Source: Gliomastix tumulicola (taxonomy: Eukaryota > Ascomycota > Sordariomycetes > Hypocreales > Bionectriaceae). From it: a stretch of DNA of 64,000 bases. The DNA is taken from assembly GCA_001599755.1 (NCBI GenBank), contig BCHX01000008.1, forward strand, positions 1,178,001 through 1,242,000. Direction: 5' to 3'. Under the pieces are notes generated by a model, which worked only from the letters and a program-made list of their open reading frames with translations, did no database searches and was not told the DNA's origin. A program made the translations under genes and the position numbers. Positions 1-12,049 of this stretch are shown here, one piece after another. Within the stretch, counting starts at the first letter, position 1, and the number at the start of each line of letters is the position of its first letter.

Positions 1-206
1 GACTTCCCCACGAGACCGACTCAAAGACCCCGTTCGAGACCATCCTGTTACGCGAGCGAATCACAGTCCGTCAATTCATTCCCCCTCATTTGCGGCCGTC
101 TCCTCAAATCCTCCAACCCACAAGTTGCTTCACCGAAACACAACGCAGTGAGTGTCCTTCACCTTCATCCCACTCTAACGACGTACGGCGACATGCGTCG
201 GTCGAC

Positions 207-3200
207 ATGCCATCCAGTAACGCCGGCGGCGCTCACTCTCGAACTGGACTCCAGAGTGGCTTGACTGAGTACCAGGACAATGCCCCGACACCGACAATAG
301 CCGCGGCGTCCCCATCCTCCAACACCACCAAGTGCATCCCTTGCCAGAAGATCTTCAAGCGACCCGAGCACCTCCGTCGCCACCAGAAATCCCACCACGG
401 CGGCGGTGGATACACCTGCTCGACGTGCGGAAAGCAGTTTGCACGAAGGCTCGTCCATCCATACATATAGCATCACTGCTGCTCCTGATTCTTCCCCCTG
501 CCTGTAATACAACAACCAAACAACTGACTCGGCCTCCTCTCATAAATAGCGACGTGCTGGTTCGACACGAGTTCATCCACAGTGCGAGCCGCCGGGCAGA
601 GACCCCGAGATCCAGACGGCCCAGAGCCTGCGAGGCGTGCGCACGCGCCCGGGAAAGATGCAGTCGAGGCGAACCTTGCCAGCGGTGTGCGCTCAGGGCT
701 CTCAGGTGCGAGTACCGACAGCGGAACGAGATCTCATCGGCGGTCTTCGATGCCACGATCAACAGAGCTGCAGATGGGCATGATGGCACTGCCATTGAAC
801 CATGGGTCGGCATGGAGGGAGACTTGGCTCCGCTAGTGGAAGCATCAGCTCCGTCGCAACCACTGTATCATCACCACCTTTCTCAGACGATACCAAGCAT
901 AGACCTCGGCATGAATTGGCTTCCCGCAAGCCATATCACAGACACAGCGTGGCCGTCGATACTCGAGCCTCAACTCCAGAGTGCCGGGCGTCCAAACGTC
1001 ATACCTGTCGACGCAGCCGTACATCACGGGCAACTAACGGCCTTGTCGCCCGCAGAAACGTCGTCACCCGCCTCAGCGACGTCGAACCAGTCTACCAGCA
1101 CCACCAGCAGTCATAGCAGATCTCAGCAGGGCAAGCTCTACGCGACGAGCAGCAGCGCTCGAGCTCCGGTCTATGAAGCTGAAAGGGAGTCGCTCCCGGA
1201 CATACCAGGCGCCCATCCCCAAGAATCCATATCTCGCATGTCTGAGATCCGGCACTCTCCTCATGACCACCAAGCAGGCACATGGCACGCAACAGCAACA
1301 AGTCTCCGTGACCTTCAACCGCCGCAATTCAGCCAGGATGCAGCAGCACCTTCTAGGATGGTATGGGAATCTACCTACCAACTTATCGTCACCGAGTGTC
1401 AAGGGCTACGACTCGGGTCGACTACTGGCGGAAATCAACTCGTTTTCTCTATGAGGGAAGACTTCCCGACCCTTCCGCAGATGAACATGTTGATCGGTCT
1501 ATTTTACAGCGGCTTCTTACCCAACCTACCAATCTTGCATGGATCGCTGTCCAACGCAAATGACTCCTGGATACTCACTCTGGCCATGGCCACCATCGGA
1601 TGTCATCACACAAAAACGAAGGAATTCGACAGAATCGTCCCTTTTATGCACCAGCTCTTGACAAATGCCTTGGCAGAGACGCAGATGCTATGGGTAGAGC
1701 CGCATTTACAGCTTTTCTACGTTCAGGCATTGCTGCTCAGTCAGATAGGTCTTTACTACTATGGGCCATCATGCATGAGAGCCCAGGCAGTAGCAAGACG
1801 AGGGTATTTGGTTTATTGCGCTAATACCCTAGGGCTCCTCGGACAAATACCATCATCGAGACCTACTTTGAACATAGAGTCAGGCCTGACTGCCAGGTGG
1901 CACGGCTGGATTCTTGATGAAACGAAACGCCGGCTAGGCTACTCCATCTGGGTGCGTTTATGCTTCTAAGAATGCACAATGATGGCTCTACTACCGCTGA
2001 CTATCTATCCTCCCTTTTGACTAGATGCTCGACTTCATGGCTTTCTACCACTTTGGCGTTCCTCCGTTTCTATCACACCAGGTTCCCGAGAGCGAATTAC
2101 CAGATGATGAGCTCTGGGCAGCCCCCAATCAAGAGGTCTGGAGCGAGTCGATGCGAAGCTCGCGCAATCTCCCCACCCTCACATCTGCAATAGGCCAGAT
2201 ATTTCAGCAGAAGCAAGTAAAAGCCGAGATTGGGGAGTTCGGTCGGATACTCCTACTCCACGGCGTGTATCACGAGCTTCACCGCGTCCGACTCTTCTTC
2301 CAACGCCCCATGTCCATGTGGACGCCTGGCTCGGCACCACCACATCAAGATCAGCCAGTAGTAACTGGTGCGGGCATAGTTGAAGTAGTCCCAAGCGAAG
2401 TAGACCCGGACAGCCCTCCTCCTTGGCTAAGCGAGACACCTGTCTTCGCTGCATGGCGAAATGCCGCCTTGGACTGTGTCGACGTGCTGCACTGGTGGGC
2501 AAACGGCATCATCGCCCTGCAGTCTGGCATAGAACATCCAACCGTGTTCCACCTCCATTTCTCCCGGACCGTACTGCTGGTACCTGTGCAGGAGATTGTG
2601 TTGCTAGTCACCTCGATCACGAACCTCGAGTGTAGCTATGAGCACCAGGAGGCATCACCAACTGCATTACTAGAAGCCGCGGAGCAGGAAGTCATCCGCT
2701 GGGCACACCAAGACGAGGTATGGCGCGCGCAATCTCCATCGTATAGTTCCCCTGCCCTGCCTTTCTCGAGAGTAGGGATAACTAACGTAGTTTCGTCTTC
2801 AGTCCAAAGCGCGGCTTGCTATGATTCACTGCGGATGCGTGTTCTGGCATCTGCGTCGGTTCTCGAAATCCGCATTTTACGAGTCCCAGTCCATTCTTCT
2901 CGCCACGCTCGCCCTCTGGGCCTACAGCTACTACGCCTCTCGCAGCAGGCCGGCGGAATATCAAACTGGCGTAGAACAATCGGATACCTCGCTGCCATCC
3001 ACGGCAGACCCCGCAAGCGTGCCCTCCGCCTTCGCTTCCTCCAACGCTGATCCTGCATTCATATGGCTAGACAGGCCCAACGACGACGAGATGGTGCAGT
3101 GTTTCGTGAAATCGGGCCGTCCGGATCACATGAAAGCATATGTGTCGGGTGTCGGGGACATTTATGAACCGGAGGCCCCGGCGAAGATTCTTCTAGCCGG

Positions 3201-3306
3201 CCTGAACATCTTGGAGACGGTATCTTATGCCTGGGGCAGGGACGTGCAAAATGTTCATCTTCTTCAGCAAGCGGCAAGTTTTATGCAGAGCTCAAGAAAC
3301 CAGTAA
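207..3306 (+). CDS. C2H2 plus Zn2Cys6 dual zinc-finger transcription factor
   Basis: Predicted nuclear DNA-binding regulator of about 946 residues. Exons 207-448, 550-1951, 2025-2717 and 2803-3306 join in phase. The N-terminal part carries two C2H2 fingers: the first has CIPC..H..H spacing, and the second (CSTC...F.....L..H...H) is complete only after the intron at 449-549 is removed. That intron has a GC donor (AAG|GCTCGT). A Zn2Cys6 cluster (CEAC, then C-x5-CQRC-x6-C) follows at once, and the rest looks like a fungal-specific transcription factor (PF04082-type) middle homology region. The start at 207 is the first ATG in frame; the frame stays open upstream to the window edge, so an earlier start is possible. 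The GH127 gene lies 640 bp downstream on the same strand; regulation of it is only a guess. Confidence 0.85.
449..549 (+). other. GC-AG intron splitting a C2H2 finger
   Basis: A 101-nt intron with donor AAG|GC and acceptor TAG. Removing it joins CSTCGKQFAR to SDVLVRHEFIH, which restores exact C-x2-C-x3-F-x5-L-x2-H-x3-H spacing. No GT donor nearby gives this result, so the non-canonical donor is well supported by protein logic. Confidence 0.75.
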
Positions 3307-3946
3307 TGTTAGTGAAATTTTGAATAAATAGAGCCTGACTCGCATTCTCATCTCAACTCCGGAAAACACGTGCCACCTTGACGTACATGGCGTCGTGAAG
3401 GGCCAGTCGAGACCAGATTGATGCCTTGCACGTCCAATATCAAGCTGGTCATGTTACTGGTGCATCGTAGAGGATCCACAAAGTTTCCCTTTTTCTTTTT
3501 CTGCCAGTATTACACCCACAGTGGGTGACATAGTGCATTCCTCCCACCGGAGAGGTTGCTGAGGATGGTCACCACCGATCCGGTGGGATGGCCAATCAAG
3601 TGCTCAGGGCAATCTTCATCCCTGCCACTACTCCAACTCAACCCCAACAGAGAAGCGGAGAATTGGCTACCATGCGTCACGACATGGTCTCTGCCTACCA
3701 CTACTTCTCCATAGATTTGTGTTGTTCGGACCTCCCTTGGCGACGAACAGGATGATCAAAACGGGCCGATGGAGTTTTCCCACCAGTCGCTCCGATGGAA
3801 CACGAATTCCGGCGAAAGGCAGCCGAGCATCCTGACGTCGCAATGGCATAAAGAGAACAAGGTGCATAAGACAGGGCAGTTCCAGTTGAGACGATATTGC
3901 AGCAGTCTCCAACGAACGGACAGCTACCTCCGCGGCCCCCCCAATC
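3307..3946. other. intergenic region, promoter side of the GH127 gene
   Basis: There are 640 bases between the dual-finger regulator and the GH127 gene, both on the plus strand. No supported coding exon, RNA gene or clear repeat was seen. It presumably holds the terminator of the first gene and the promoter of the second. Confidence 0.5.
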
Positions 3947-6068
3947 ATGTCTCACCCCCAGATCACATTCCGGCAGAGCCACTTCAGCTCTTCGACATCG
4001 CTCCTTTCAAGACGGAGAAAGACGACCCGTGAAGTCACTCTTCATGCCCAACTCAAGCAGCTCAAGACAACCGGTCGTTATGATTGCTTCAAGCTTCAAT
4101 GGCACTCGACCTATGAAGACAAGTCCATGTGGCCGGTCCCATTCCATCTGTTCTGGGACAGCGACGTTGCCAAATGGATCGAGGGCGCATGCTACTTCCT
4201 GGAGGAAGCCTATAACAAAGATGTCGATGCCGCAGTCCAGGACCTCGTGGGCATGATCAGGGGCGCACAGCAAGACGATGGCTACTTGAACGTGCACTAC
4301 ACCGTTGTAGAGCCTACCAAGAGATGGTCCAATCTCAGAGACATGCACGAGCTGTAAGTGGTCACCGTAATTCCAGAACTTGGGGCAGCAGGATGCTGAC
4401 TCTATTTGTGCCCACAGCTACAACGCAGGACATCTGATCGAGGCAGCAGTAGCTCATCAACAGCACTACAAGAACAATCTCCTCGTCGAGCCGATAGAAA
4501 AGTACATTGCTCTAATCCACCGTCGCTTCGGCACAGGTGAGGGTCAGCTCAGAGGATACCCGGGACACCCTGAGATTGAGCTCGCCCTCCTCCGTTTCTT
4601 CTCCGTCACTGGCCATGTTGAGTCATATGAGCTTGCTCAGTACTTCTTGACAGAGCGCGGCAATCCGAACGGAGGCGGCATCGACGGGCTGAACTATTAC
4701 GACTGGGAGGCGCAGCAACGAGGAGAGGGCCAGTACACACGCCCTGATACGTATCCAGATCACAAAGCCCACTGGTACTGTCAAGCCCAAGCGCCCATTC
4801 GGGAACAGACGTCTGTCGAGGGTCACAGTGTGCGCGCAATGTATCTCCTCACGGCAGTCGCAGATCTTGTCCATCTCGCAAGCAACAAACCAGGTCTGCT
4901 TGAGGATACCGAGAAAGCCAGCTGGACTCAGGCGGCCAAGACTCTCTGGAACAACATGGTAGAGAGGAAGATGTATGTCACCGGTGGCATAGGGGCAATC
5001 AAGCAATGGGAAGGCTTCGGCATCGACTACTTCCTTCCTCAAGGCACCGAGGACGGTGGCTGCTACGCGGAGACCTGCGCATCTATCGGCGTGATCATGC
5101 TCGCAGAACGTCTTCTCCATCTCGACCTCGACGGGCACTACGCCGATATACTGGAGTTGTGCCTGTACAACAATGTCATGACGGCAATGAACATTGCCGG
5201 CAACGAGTTCACATACGTCAACCAGCTGGCCAGCTCAGATGCGGACAAGAGCACGAGGAACGACTGGTTCTGGTGTGCATGCTGCCCGCCAAACTTGACC
5301 AGACTCTACGGAAGCCTCGGTGGCTACTTATGGGACTACGGCGAGTCTGCTGAGACGGGACAAGTCGACATCAACGTCCACCTCTACACCAGTGCCGAAG
5401 TCACCTTTGATACCAAGCCCGGCGGTTCCGTAACACTTAGGCAAAAGTCCAACTGGCCGTGGGAAGGCAACATCTTGTTCGAGCTTACTTCGGAGAGGCC
5501 ATGCCAAACCACCATCCGTCTGAGGCTTCCCGCCTGGTCGGAGAACCTCTATGTTCTCACCCCCACGCCAGAAGCTGGAACGTCGCGAGTCGAGAAGAAC
5601 TACCTTGTTCTTGACCCTTCATACACAAGTGTCAACCCTACGTTTGCTTTGGAAATCCGAGGATTCTCATCAAGATACCTATCTCCTCATCCGTACACCA
5701 ACCAGCGAACTTTGACGCTGGCACGAGGCCCAATCGTGTACTGCGTCGAGGATGTGGACAACGCCTGGGAGACGAATCACTTCAAAGACGTTGCTATCAA
5801 GGTTGGCTCTCCCATCACGGAAGAGAAGAGGCATGATGAGAAGACGGGGGAGGATTACGTCGCACTTCGGACAACCGGATGGACTATGGCACCACCAACG
5901 CAAAGGACGGCTTCATTACTGGATGCCTCGGCGGCTGAGCGAGAGCTGGTATTTGTTCCCTACTACTTTAGAAGTAATCGTGGAGGGAATGGGCAGATGC
6001 GTGTCGGCTTGACAAATGCAGGCCTGGTGCAGGGGAACTACTTTCCCGAGAGCCATATGGCAGAATGA
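3947..6068 (+). CDS. glycoside hydrolase family 127 (beta-L-arabinofuranosidase type)
   Basis: Predicted 685-residue GH127 (DUF1680) enzyme that would release beta-linked L-arabinofuranose from glycans. Exons are 3947-4353 and 4418-6068; the intron splits the codon for Leu in HEL-YNAGHL. Family landmarks are present: GRYDCFKLQW near the N-terminus, YNAGHLIEAA, YVTGGIG followed by WEGFG (Glu334, equivalent to the conserved acid), ETC (Glu354, Cys356) and CACCPPN (Cys424/Cys425). In the characterised bifidobacterial enzyme the equivalent Glu and three Cys residues bind zinc and one Cys is the nucleophile. No signal peptide is evident, so the protein is probably intracellular. Length is normal for the family and all key residues are kept. 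Confidence 0.9.
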
Positions 6069-6153
6069 TGGGACGGCAGGTCAATCAAATTCAAACCCAA
6101 GCAACAGTCTAGTCCAAGAGCATCGTTCCCAAGCTACCACGCGTCTATTCTTT

Positions 6154-7219
6154 CTACATGTACCGTCCTCCAGTGCACTCAATACATGTGGCCGTGACGT
6201 ATGCCGACATCGGGCTCGCGAGGAACAGCATAACGCCAGCCGCATCATCGACCGTGCCCGCACGTCCGAGAGGAATCTCGGAGGTGTCACGGAACTGCTT
6301 GGCGCTCATCGGAATGCCCGTAACGATATTCTTACCGCCCACCGTCACCGTCTCTTCCCCAGTAGGAGGCCTTGTCAATCGCGTGTCCATCCATCCGTAG
6401 GCCACCGCATTGCAGCGCACTCCGTACCTAGATCAACGCTGTTAGTATCGTTTTACATCCCCACGACAGGATAATACATGTCTCTCACCTTGCCCACTCA
6501 GCAGCCACAGTCTTCGTCAAACCAACGATACCCATCTTTGCAGTAGCGTAGTTGATCTGCCCCATTTGACCATGCAAACCGGACGTCGAAGACACATTGA
6601 TGACTGTCTTCACCATGTCCCTATTCTCCGGCTTCATCCAGTGCGCCGACAGAGCACGAACCATACGGAACGGCACGTAGTTGTGAATCTTCATGATGAT
6701 GTCGAACTTCTCGTCGTCCATCTTGTGGATCGCTGCATCGAAACAGAAACCGGCATTGTTGATCAGGCAGTTCACCTTGCCAAATGCCTTCAGGGCGGCT
6801 TCCACCGCCTTCTCGGCGAAGCCGTCGGCCAGCGCGTCGCCAACAAAGGACGCGGCTTCGTGGCCCCCCGCCCGCAAGGCTTGGAGTGCTTCGTTGGTCT
6901 TTTCCTGGCTGACATCTGCGACTACGATTTTCGCGCCCTTGGATGCCATGAGATGTGCTGTAGCCCTTCCGATGCCTAAAGGAGTTCTAGTATTAGTTGT
7001 TTAGTCGAACGATGGCGTGGATGAGTGACGTTACCCTGGGCGCCACCAGTGATGAGCACGACCTGCCCGTCAATTCTGAGCAGCTCTCCGTTAGCACCGT
7101 ACTGTTCATTCACTAATACTGACGGATTCATACCTCGACGGGTCAATAGGCTTCTGTTGCCTCGCAGGCCCCGAGGACGGGACCAGCTGGCTTGCGAGTT
7201 GTTGGATGCGGTCGCTCAT
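6154..7219 (-). CDS. short-chain dehydrogenase/reductase (FabG-like)
   Basis: Predicted 295-residue NAD(P)-dependent SDR. Four exons read on the minus strand: 7219-7134, 7075-7035, 6975-6489 and 6427-6154, all in phase (888 nt). Motifs: cofactor loop TGGAQGIG (split by the third-exon junction), NNAG, the Ser of INVSSTSG, catalytic YATAK and a C-terminal ECTGGRYM typical of FabG-like SDRs. The first exon encodes a short non-conserved N-terminus. The gene is divergent from an acyl-CoA dehydrogenase (498 bp between starts) and convergent with the GH127 gene (85 bp). A role in oxidising or reducing a 3-hydroxy/3-oxoacyl-CoA is suggested by the neighbour, not shown. Confidence 0.88.
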
Positions 7220-7717
7220 TGTCAGTACACACTCTTCTCCCAAATCTGACACTTTCAGGTATCACTGTCGTGCTTTCACCATACACGTAATTACAGCATG
7301 GATGCTGGTAGTAGTTGTATTTGGGGCCATTTTGGCTCTCCTCCGTGTCTTGTTAGTTTCACCCCCCTCCCCTTTTTCCGTCTACAATTCCGCGGAACCA
7401 ACCCCTTCACCGAGCACAAATTCCGCGGAATTCGCAACAACCATTCTGTTCCGTCATCATCCCAATGCCACTGATACTGGTTTGCTTGGCGGTTGGCGGT
7501 ATCGTCGTCGTAGCGTTCCAGTTCTCAATCTAAGCCAAGATTCCGTGAAGACGAGCTGGCCGTCGGAACTACATATTAAGCCTGAGAAATCAGACAGCTA
7601 ATGAGCACAACAGAGCACAGCAACAGTTCACATTCTCAACTACCTCCCCTATCACCATACCGCAGTAGCCTAGATCCCTACACTTTTTCCCACATCCATC
7701 CAATCCAACCACCAAAA
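7220..7717. promoter_or_regulatory. divergent SDR/acyl-CoA dehydrogenase promoter with CCGCGG palindromes
   Basis: A shared 498-bp intergenic region between two divergent starts. It contains CAATTCCGCGGAA at 7385-7397 and the perfect palindrome AATTCCGCGGAATT at 7419-7432. CCG/CGG inverted half-sites are the usual targets of Zn2Cys6 dimers. The same core CAATTCCGCGG occurs at 16483-16493 in the acyl-CoA ligase promoter. Confidence 0.5.
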
Positions 7718-9254
7718 ATGGCCTCTGCACTCACGAGCAACATCCCCTTTGCCGACCCCGTCTGGCACACGGACAGGAACGCCCCTTACTACAAGGACTC
7801 GCACCGCAAGCTCCAGCGTTTCATCAGGGAGTACATCGACAGCGAGATCACGCCCAACGGCGCCGAGTGGGAGGCGCAGGGGTACGTCCCCGAGCATGCC
7901 TTTGCTCGCCACGCCGAGCTGGGGTTCTTGGCGGCTGCTGTGTTCCCGCTGCCCAAGAGCTCGCTTCAGGGCGTGAGGCTCCCTGCTGATATTCCAGTTG
8001 ACGGTAAGTTCACCTCTCCCCAGTAATTTAAGATGACTTTTACTAATGCACCACAGAGTGGGATGAGTTCCATGATGCTATTGTATGAGAGGACCAACCC
8101 CCCCCTTTCCGCATGGAGAGTCCAACATCTCGTATCTAACACGGACTGCACTTAGCTCATCGACGAAATCGCCCGCTGTGGCTACCTCGGTGTTGTCTGG
8201 GGTATCAACGGTGGTGCTACGACCGGCGGCGCACCCCTCTCTACGTACGGCACTGAGGAGCAGAAGCGACAGTACCTCCGACCCCTCCTCACGGGTCAGC
8301 AGAAGCACTGCCTCATGGTCACCGAGCCCGATGGTAAGTGAAACATTCTCTCCACAAGCTTTTATGTTTGTAGGAAGCTCACATGCTACTGCTGCAACAG
8401 CCGGATCTGACGTCGCCGGCCTCGTGACCACGGCCGAGAAGTCCAGGGACGGCAAGCACTACGTCCTCAACGGCCAGAAGAAATGGATCACCCAGGGCCA
8501 GCTTGCCACCCACGCCCTCGTCGCTGCCCGCACGGGCGGACCCGGCCACAAGGGCCTGACGGTGTTCCTCCTCGACATGAATACCAACGGCATCTTCCGC
8601 AAGAAGATGCACAACTCCGGTGTCAGCTCCAGTGGCTCTACCTTCATCGACCTCGACAACGTCCTCGTCCCCACCGAGAATGTGCTCGGCAAGGTCGGCC
8701 AGGGCTTCGAGATCATCATGTCCAGTACGTCAATCCATCGTTCCCCCCCCCCCTGAGATTTTGAAAACCACCCCTCTAAATCAAGGACAATAATGGCAGC
8801 CTTCACCCACGAGCGTCTCTGGGTCGGCATCACGGCCCTCCGTCTCGGCCGCGTCGCCCTCGAGGACAGCTACCGCCACGCCCTCCGCCGCGAGACCTTT
8901 GGCAAGAAGCTCTTCGAGAACCAGGTCATCCGCCTCAAGTTCAGCAAGATGGCCGGCCTCATCGAGCCCGTCCAGCACCTGATGGAGGACCTCGTCCGCC
9001 GCTCCGTGCGCACCCCGGCCCTCGAGTTCTCGCCCTGGGCCGCCCTGCTCAAGATGCAGGCCGCGCACAACCTCGAGACGGTGTGCCGCGAGGCGCAGCA
9101 GGTCTTTGGCGGGCTAGGCTACGCCCGCGGCGGCGCCGGCGGCCGGGTCGAGCAGATTAGCAGGGATATCAGGGTGCTTGTCGTGTCGGGTGGCAGCGAG
9201 GAGATTCTCATGGATATGATCACCAAGCAGCAGAAGAAGCTTGCTAAGATTTAG
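7718..9254 (+). CDS. acyl-CoA dehydrogenase
   Basis: Predicted 422-residue flavoenzyme of the acyl-CoA dehydrogenase superfamily. Five exons: 7718-8003, 8057-8082 (only 26 nt), 8156-8333, 8401-8724 and 8800-9254, summing to 1269 nt. It shows the FAD-binding segment LMVTEPDAGSDVAGLVTTA, KKWITQG, the middle beta domain and the C-terminal helical domain. The C-terminal segment reads SRDIRVLVVSGGSEEI, where many family members have YRDAKI..I.EG; the usual catalytic Glu of MCAD-type enzymes is therefore absent here, as in some branched or unusual-substrate members. The last three residues, AKI, only weakly resemble a peroxisomal targeting signal. It is divergent from the SDR and convergent with a regulator (99 bp). 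Confidence 0.9.
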
Positions 9255-9353
9255 ACGGTGATATTTCCTTCCCCAGCTAGTCATCAAGTTCTCATTCCAT
9301 TCCATTGAGTCATTCAATATCATATCTATCTCCTAGTTTCTCGTCCCATGTCG

Positions 9354-11579
9354 TTACCTAGAAGGGCCTCCCCCTGATCCCGCATAATCGCTCAGAGCCA
9401 GACCCTCAAAGCCATCGTCACCGTCTTGGTGGGTTGGCCACGGCGAAAGGCGAGGGTAGAAGTCCTGAAGCCCAATACCATGCACCTCGTCCACATCAAA
9501 GGTGGGATAGTCCCACGTAAACGATCCGTCGAAATTCCAGAGCACATCATCAATCCCGCCTCGTAGATCCCCAAACTGACCTGAGGAATCCGATGTGCCA
9601 AGCTCGCGAGAGGATGGCTGCTGCTGCGGACCTCTCGCGGGAGCCACGTCTGTGATATTGCAGGCGTTGACGATGGCACAGAGCGTCATGTAGCTCCGAC
9701 CGGCCACGGGGTACGTTGGTGTGATTTCCCTGAGGGTCTCGAGGATGCACCTGAGCCATTTCTTCTCCTCGGCCTTGGCTTGCTCTGAATCGGCGCTGAC
9801 AATATCTGATATGAGGGCCATGGCCGCCGACAGACAGGCCGGATTGATGGTGGAGAAGAACTTGGCTGCTCCGTGGCACAGTCTGTAAGCCAGGAGCAGC
9901 TTTGCTATGCGAATGCCGCTCGAGGTGCAGAGCTTCTGTGAAAGCTCAGGCGAATGTCCCTCCAGGCACCTTCTCTTGTTCGCCCCCAACCTTTTATCAT
10001 GGTGGCTCTTGCGCGGTATATACGCCGCAAAGGGCCGGTTGAGAAGAATGGTGATGGAGAGGAATTGGACGTGAACGGCACAGATGGCCGGTGTTGGGGT
10101 CTGGACACTATCAGCCGTCCACTGCAGCTCCATCGGTAGCGACCTGAACCACCGGACGAGCCTCTCGCTCACTCTCGATAGCTTCTCCACCGACGAGTCC
10201 GAGTAGATGAAATCCTCTTTTCCGTTGATCACCACGAGGATATCCTCGAGTATCGAGGCCAGTGTGACCCAGGCGGCGGTGAGTCCGTAACCTGGGCCCG
10301 GGAAATCCTGTGATGGGAGTGGACAGGCGAAGCTCTCCAGTGGTACCGCTGTAGGGCGGCCCTGGAAGGAGCTGTAGAGCCTGTGAACAGTTTGTCAGCG
10401 CCCCGTGATGGAGATGATACCTACTAAACTTACTTGTCAAAGACATAGCAATGGTATAAGATGGAGTGGCGTATCCGTCGATCGCGATCTGTCAGTAAGC
10501 CCGCCTCAACAAGATCGAGGCAGTCCTCATGGAGACCAAAGTCGTAGAGAAGTCGAAAAGCGAGCCCTTGGATCATCAGCACAGGTTGCATGGGCGTTAT
10601 CATGGTCTTCCTAATTCTCACCTGGATAAACCCAGCAAGCTCGATCGCTCCCCTGGCCAGCAAGGCAGGAACCAAAAAGGGTGAGGGCCGGAATCGTTGA
10701 GATACTCGGGTTCTCAATCTCGTGTAGCAGATCAGCTCGGGCGCGGCGCATGTAGACGTCCCTCAGCTGCTCAGCGTCCGGGTGATCATCAAACTTGACG
10801 GCTCGCAGGAGGACAGAATTCAGAAGGAATGCCGAGTAGTACTCGGATCGCTTGCCACTTGTGTACGAGTCCCTGAATGACTGTTCATCCAGCACAGGAT
10901 GCGCGGCGTGCTGGTATGTGAAGAACAGATCGATGAGACGGAGCTGCGTCATTTCAGAGTCTGCCATGGCCTCCATCTCAACGGCGAGAGCCTCGGATAT
11001 CTCTGACTTGGGAGGTGAAGGGGCTGGAAGGACGGATACCATCCTCAGCAGAGACGAGTAGCCGAAGTAACGCAGCTGTCCCTTTTCATCGGCCGTGAGT
11101 CGCGTATGACCAGCAGCGAGTCGTCGGGCCGGAACGTCGCTCGTCGGCGATTTGAAGTCTTCGGGGCTCCCAGCCACAGGCCGCAGTCCGCAGTCCTTGT
11201 CCATGTTCTGGAAGTTCAGCACGACTTCATCCTGCGGGGGGACGTTGGGTGTCGCGCCGTCCCTGGCCCCGTCTTCAAACTCTTGTAGATTGTAGGCAGT
11301 ATCGCACGAATGGGTTTTATGATAGTCGATGTTCGTCTGGGAATCGCGGCGCTGTTGACGAGACTGGATACGTCGTCGGAGGTGATCAAGTCGGCGAGTC
11401 GAGGGAGTGGATGATGTAGTTTGTTCATGGTGATGGCTGGTAGGAGTGCTGCCATTGTTCTGATGATGTCGCCTCGCAGCCAATCGTTCCATGAGGTTGC
11501 TTCTTTTTGATGAAGACGATGGCCGGGGTACGTTCGGGAAACCTCCGTGGCGCCGAATCGGAGCATGTGAGTTAGCCAT
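9354..11579 (-). CDS. fungal-specific transcription factor domain protein without zinc cluster
   Basis: Predicted 705-residue regulator. Exons on the minus strand are 11579-10622, 10566-10434 and 10380-9354 (2118 nt). The middle homology domain is clear: LFFTYQHAAHPVLDE, then GSDRACWVYPG-LAFRLLYDFGLHED across the first intron, as in PF04082 proteins. The N-terminus (about 180 residues) is basic and Ser/His-rich, but no C-x2-C-x6-C cluster was found in any frame, nor upstream to the next gene. It may have lost DNA-binding ability, act as a cofactor, or have an undetected first exon. The start is the first ATG in frame; the open frame extends upstream only by a TTG. It is divergent from a complete zinc-cluster factor. 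Confidence 0.8.
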
Positions 11580-12049
11580 GGCTGGTGAACTGGTGATGGT
11601 GCTTCCCAAGACCTGTTTGTTGAGCTTGAAGAAGTGGAGGAAGAGAGTTCAGGGCCCGTCAGATCGATTCCATTGATAATACACCGGGCCGCCCATTTTC
11701 CATACCGCCCCTGTCCTCTTGGCTCAGGGTACAGAGCGCCTAGGGCGGGGGGGCCTGGAGGCAGACTAACTAGACTGCACTAGACTGCGTTCTCTTGGCC
11801 TGGAGACCCCTCAACTACCAAGTCCCTTAGTGCTGATGATGCGGGGAAACCCTCTCAACTTCCCAGTAGATCAGTATATTGTACCCCATGGGGTCGGCTT
11901 GGAGGCCGGTCTGCGGAGCAAAGCCTGCACTCTGGGTGTTCTTCTACCCCGCTCGGCCACCCTCTCCATCTCTCTATTCCTGATTATTTTCTTTTCGTCG
12001 GCGAGGTATTGCCTGCAAATCCGTCTTTTCGTCGAAGATCTCCGTCGAT
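11580..12049. promoter_or_regulatory. divergent promoter between two transcription factor genes
   Basis: A 470-bp intergenic region between two divergent regulators. It has a GC-rich patch with a run of seven G near 11748 and a short direct repeat ACTAGACTGC around 11769-11788. No motif was recognised with confidence. Confidence 0.35.
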
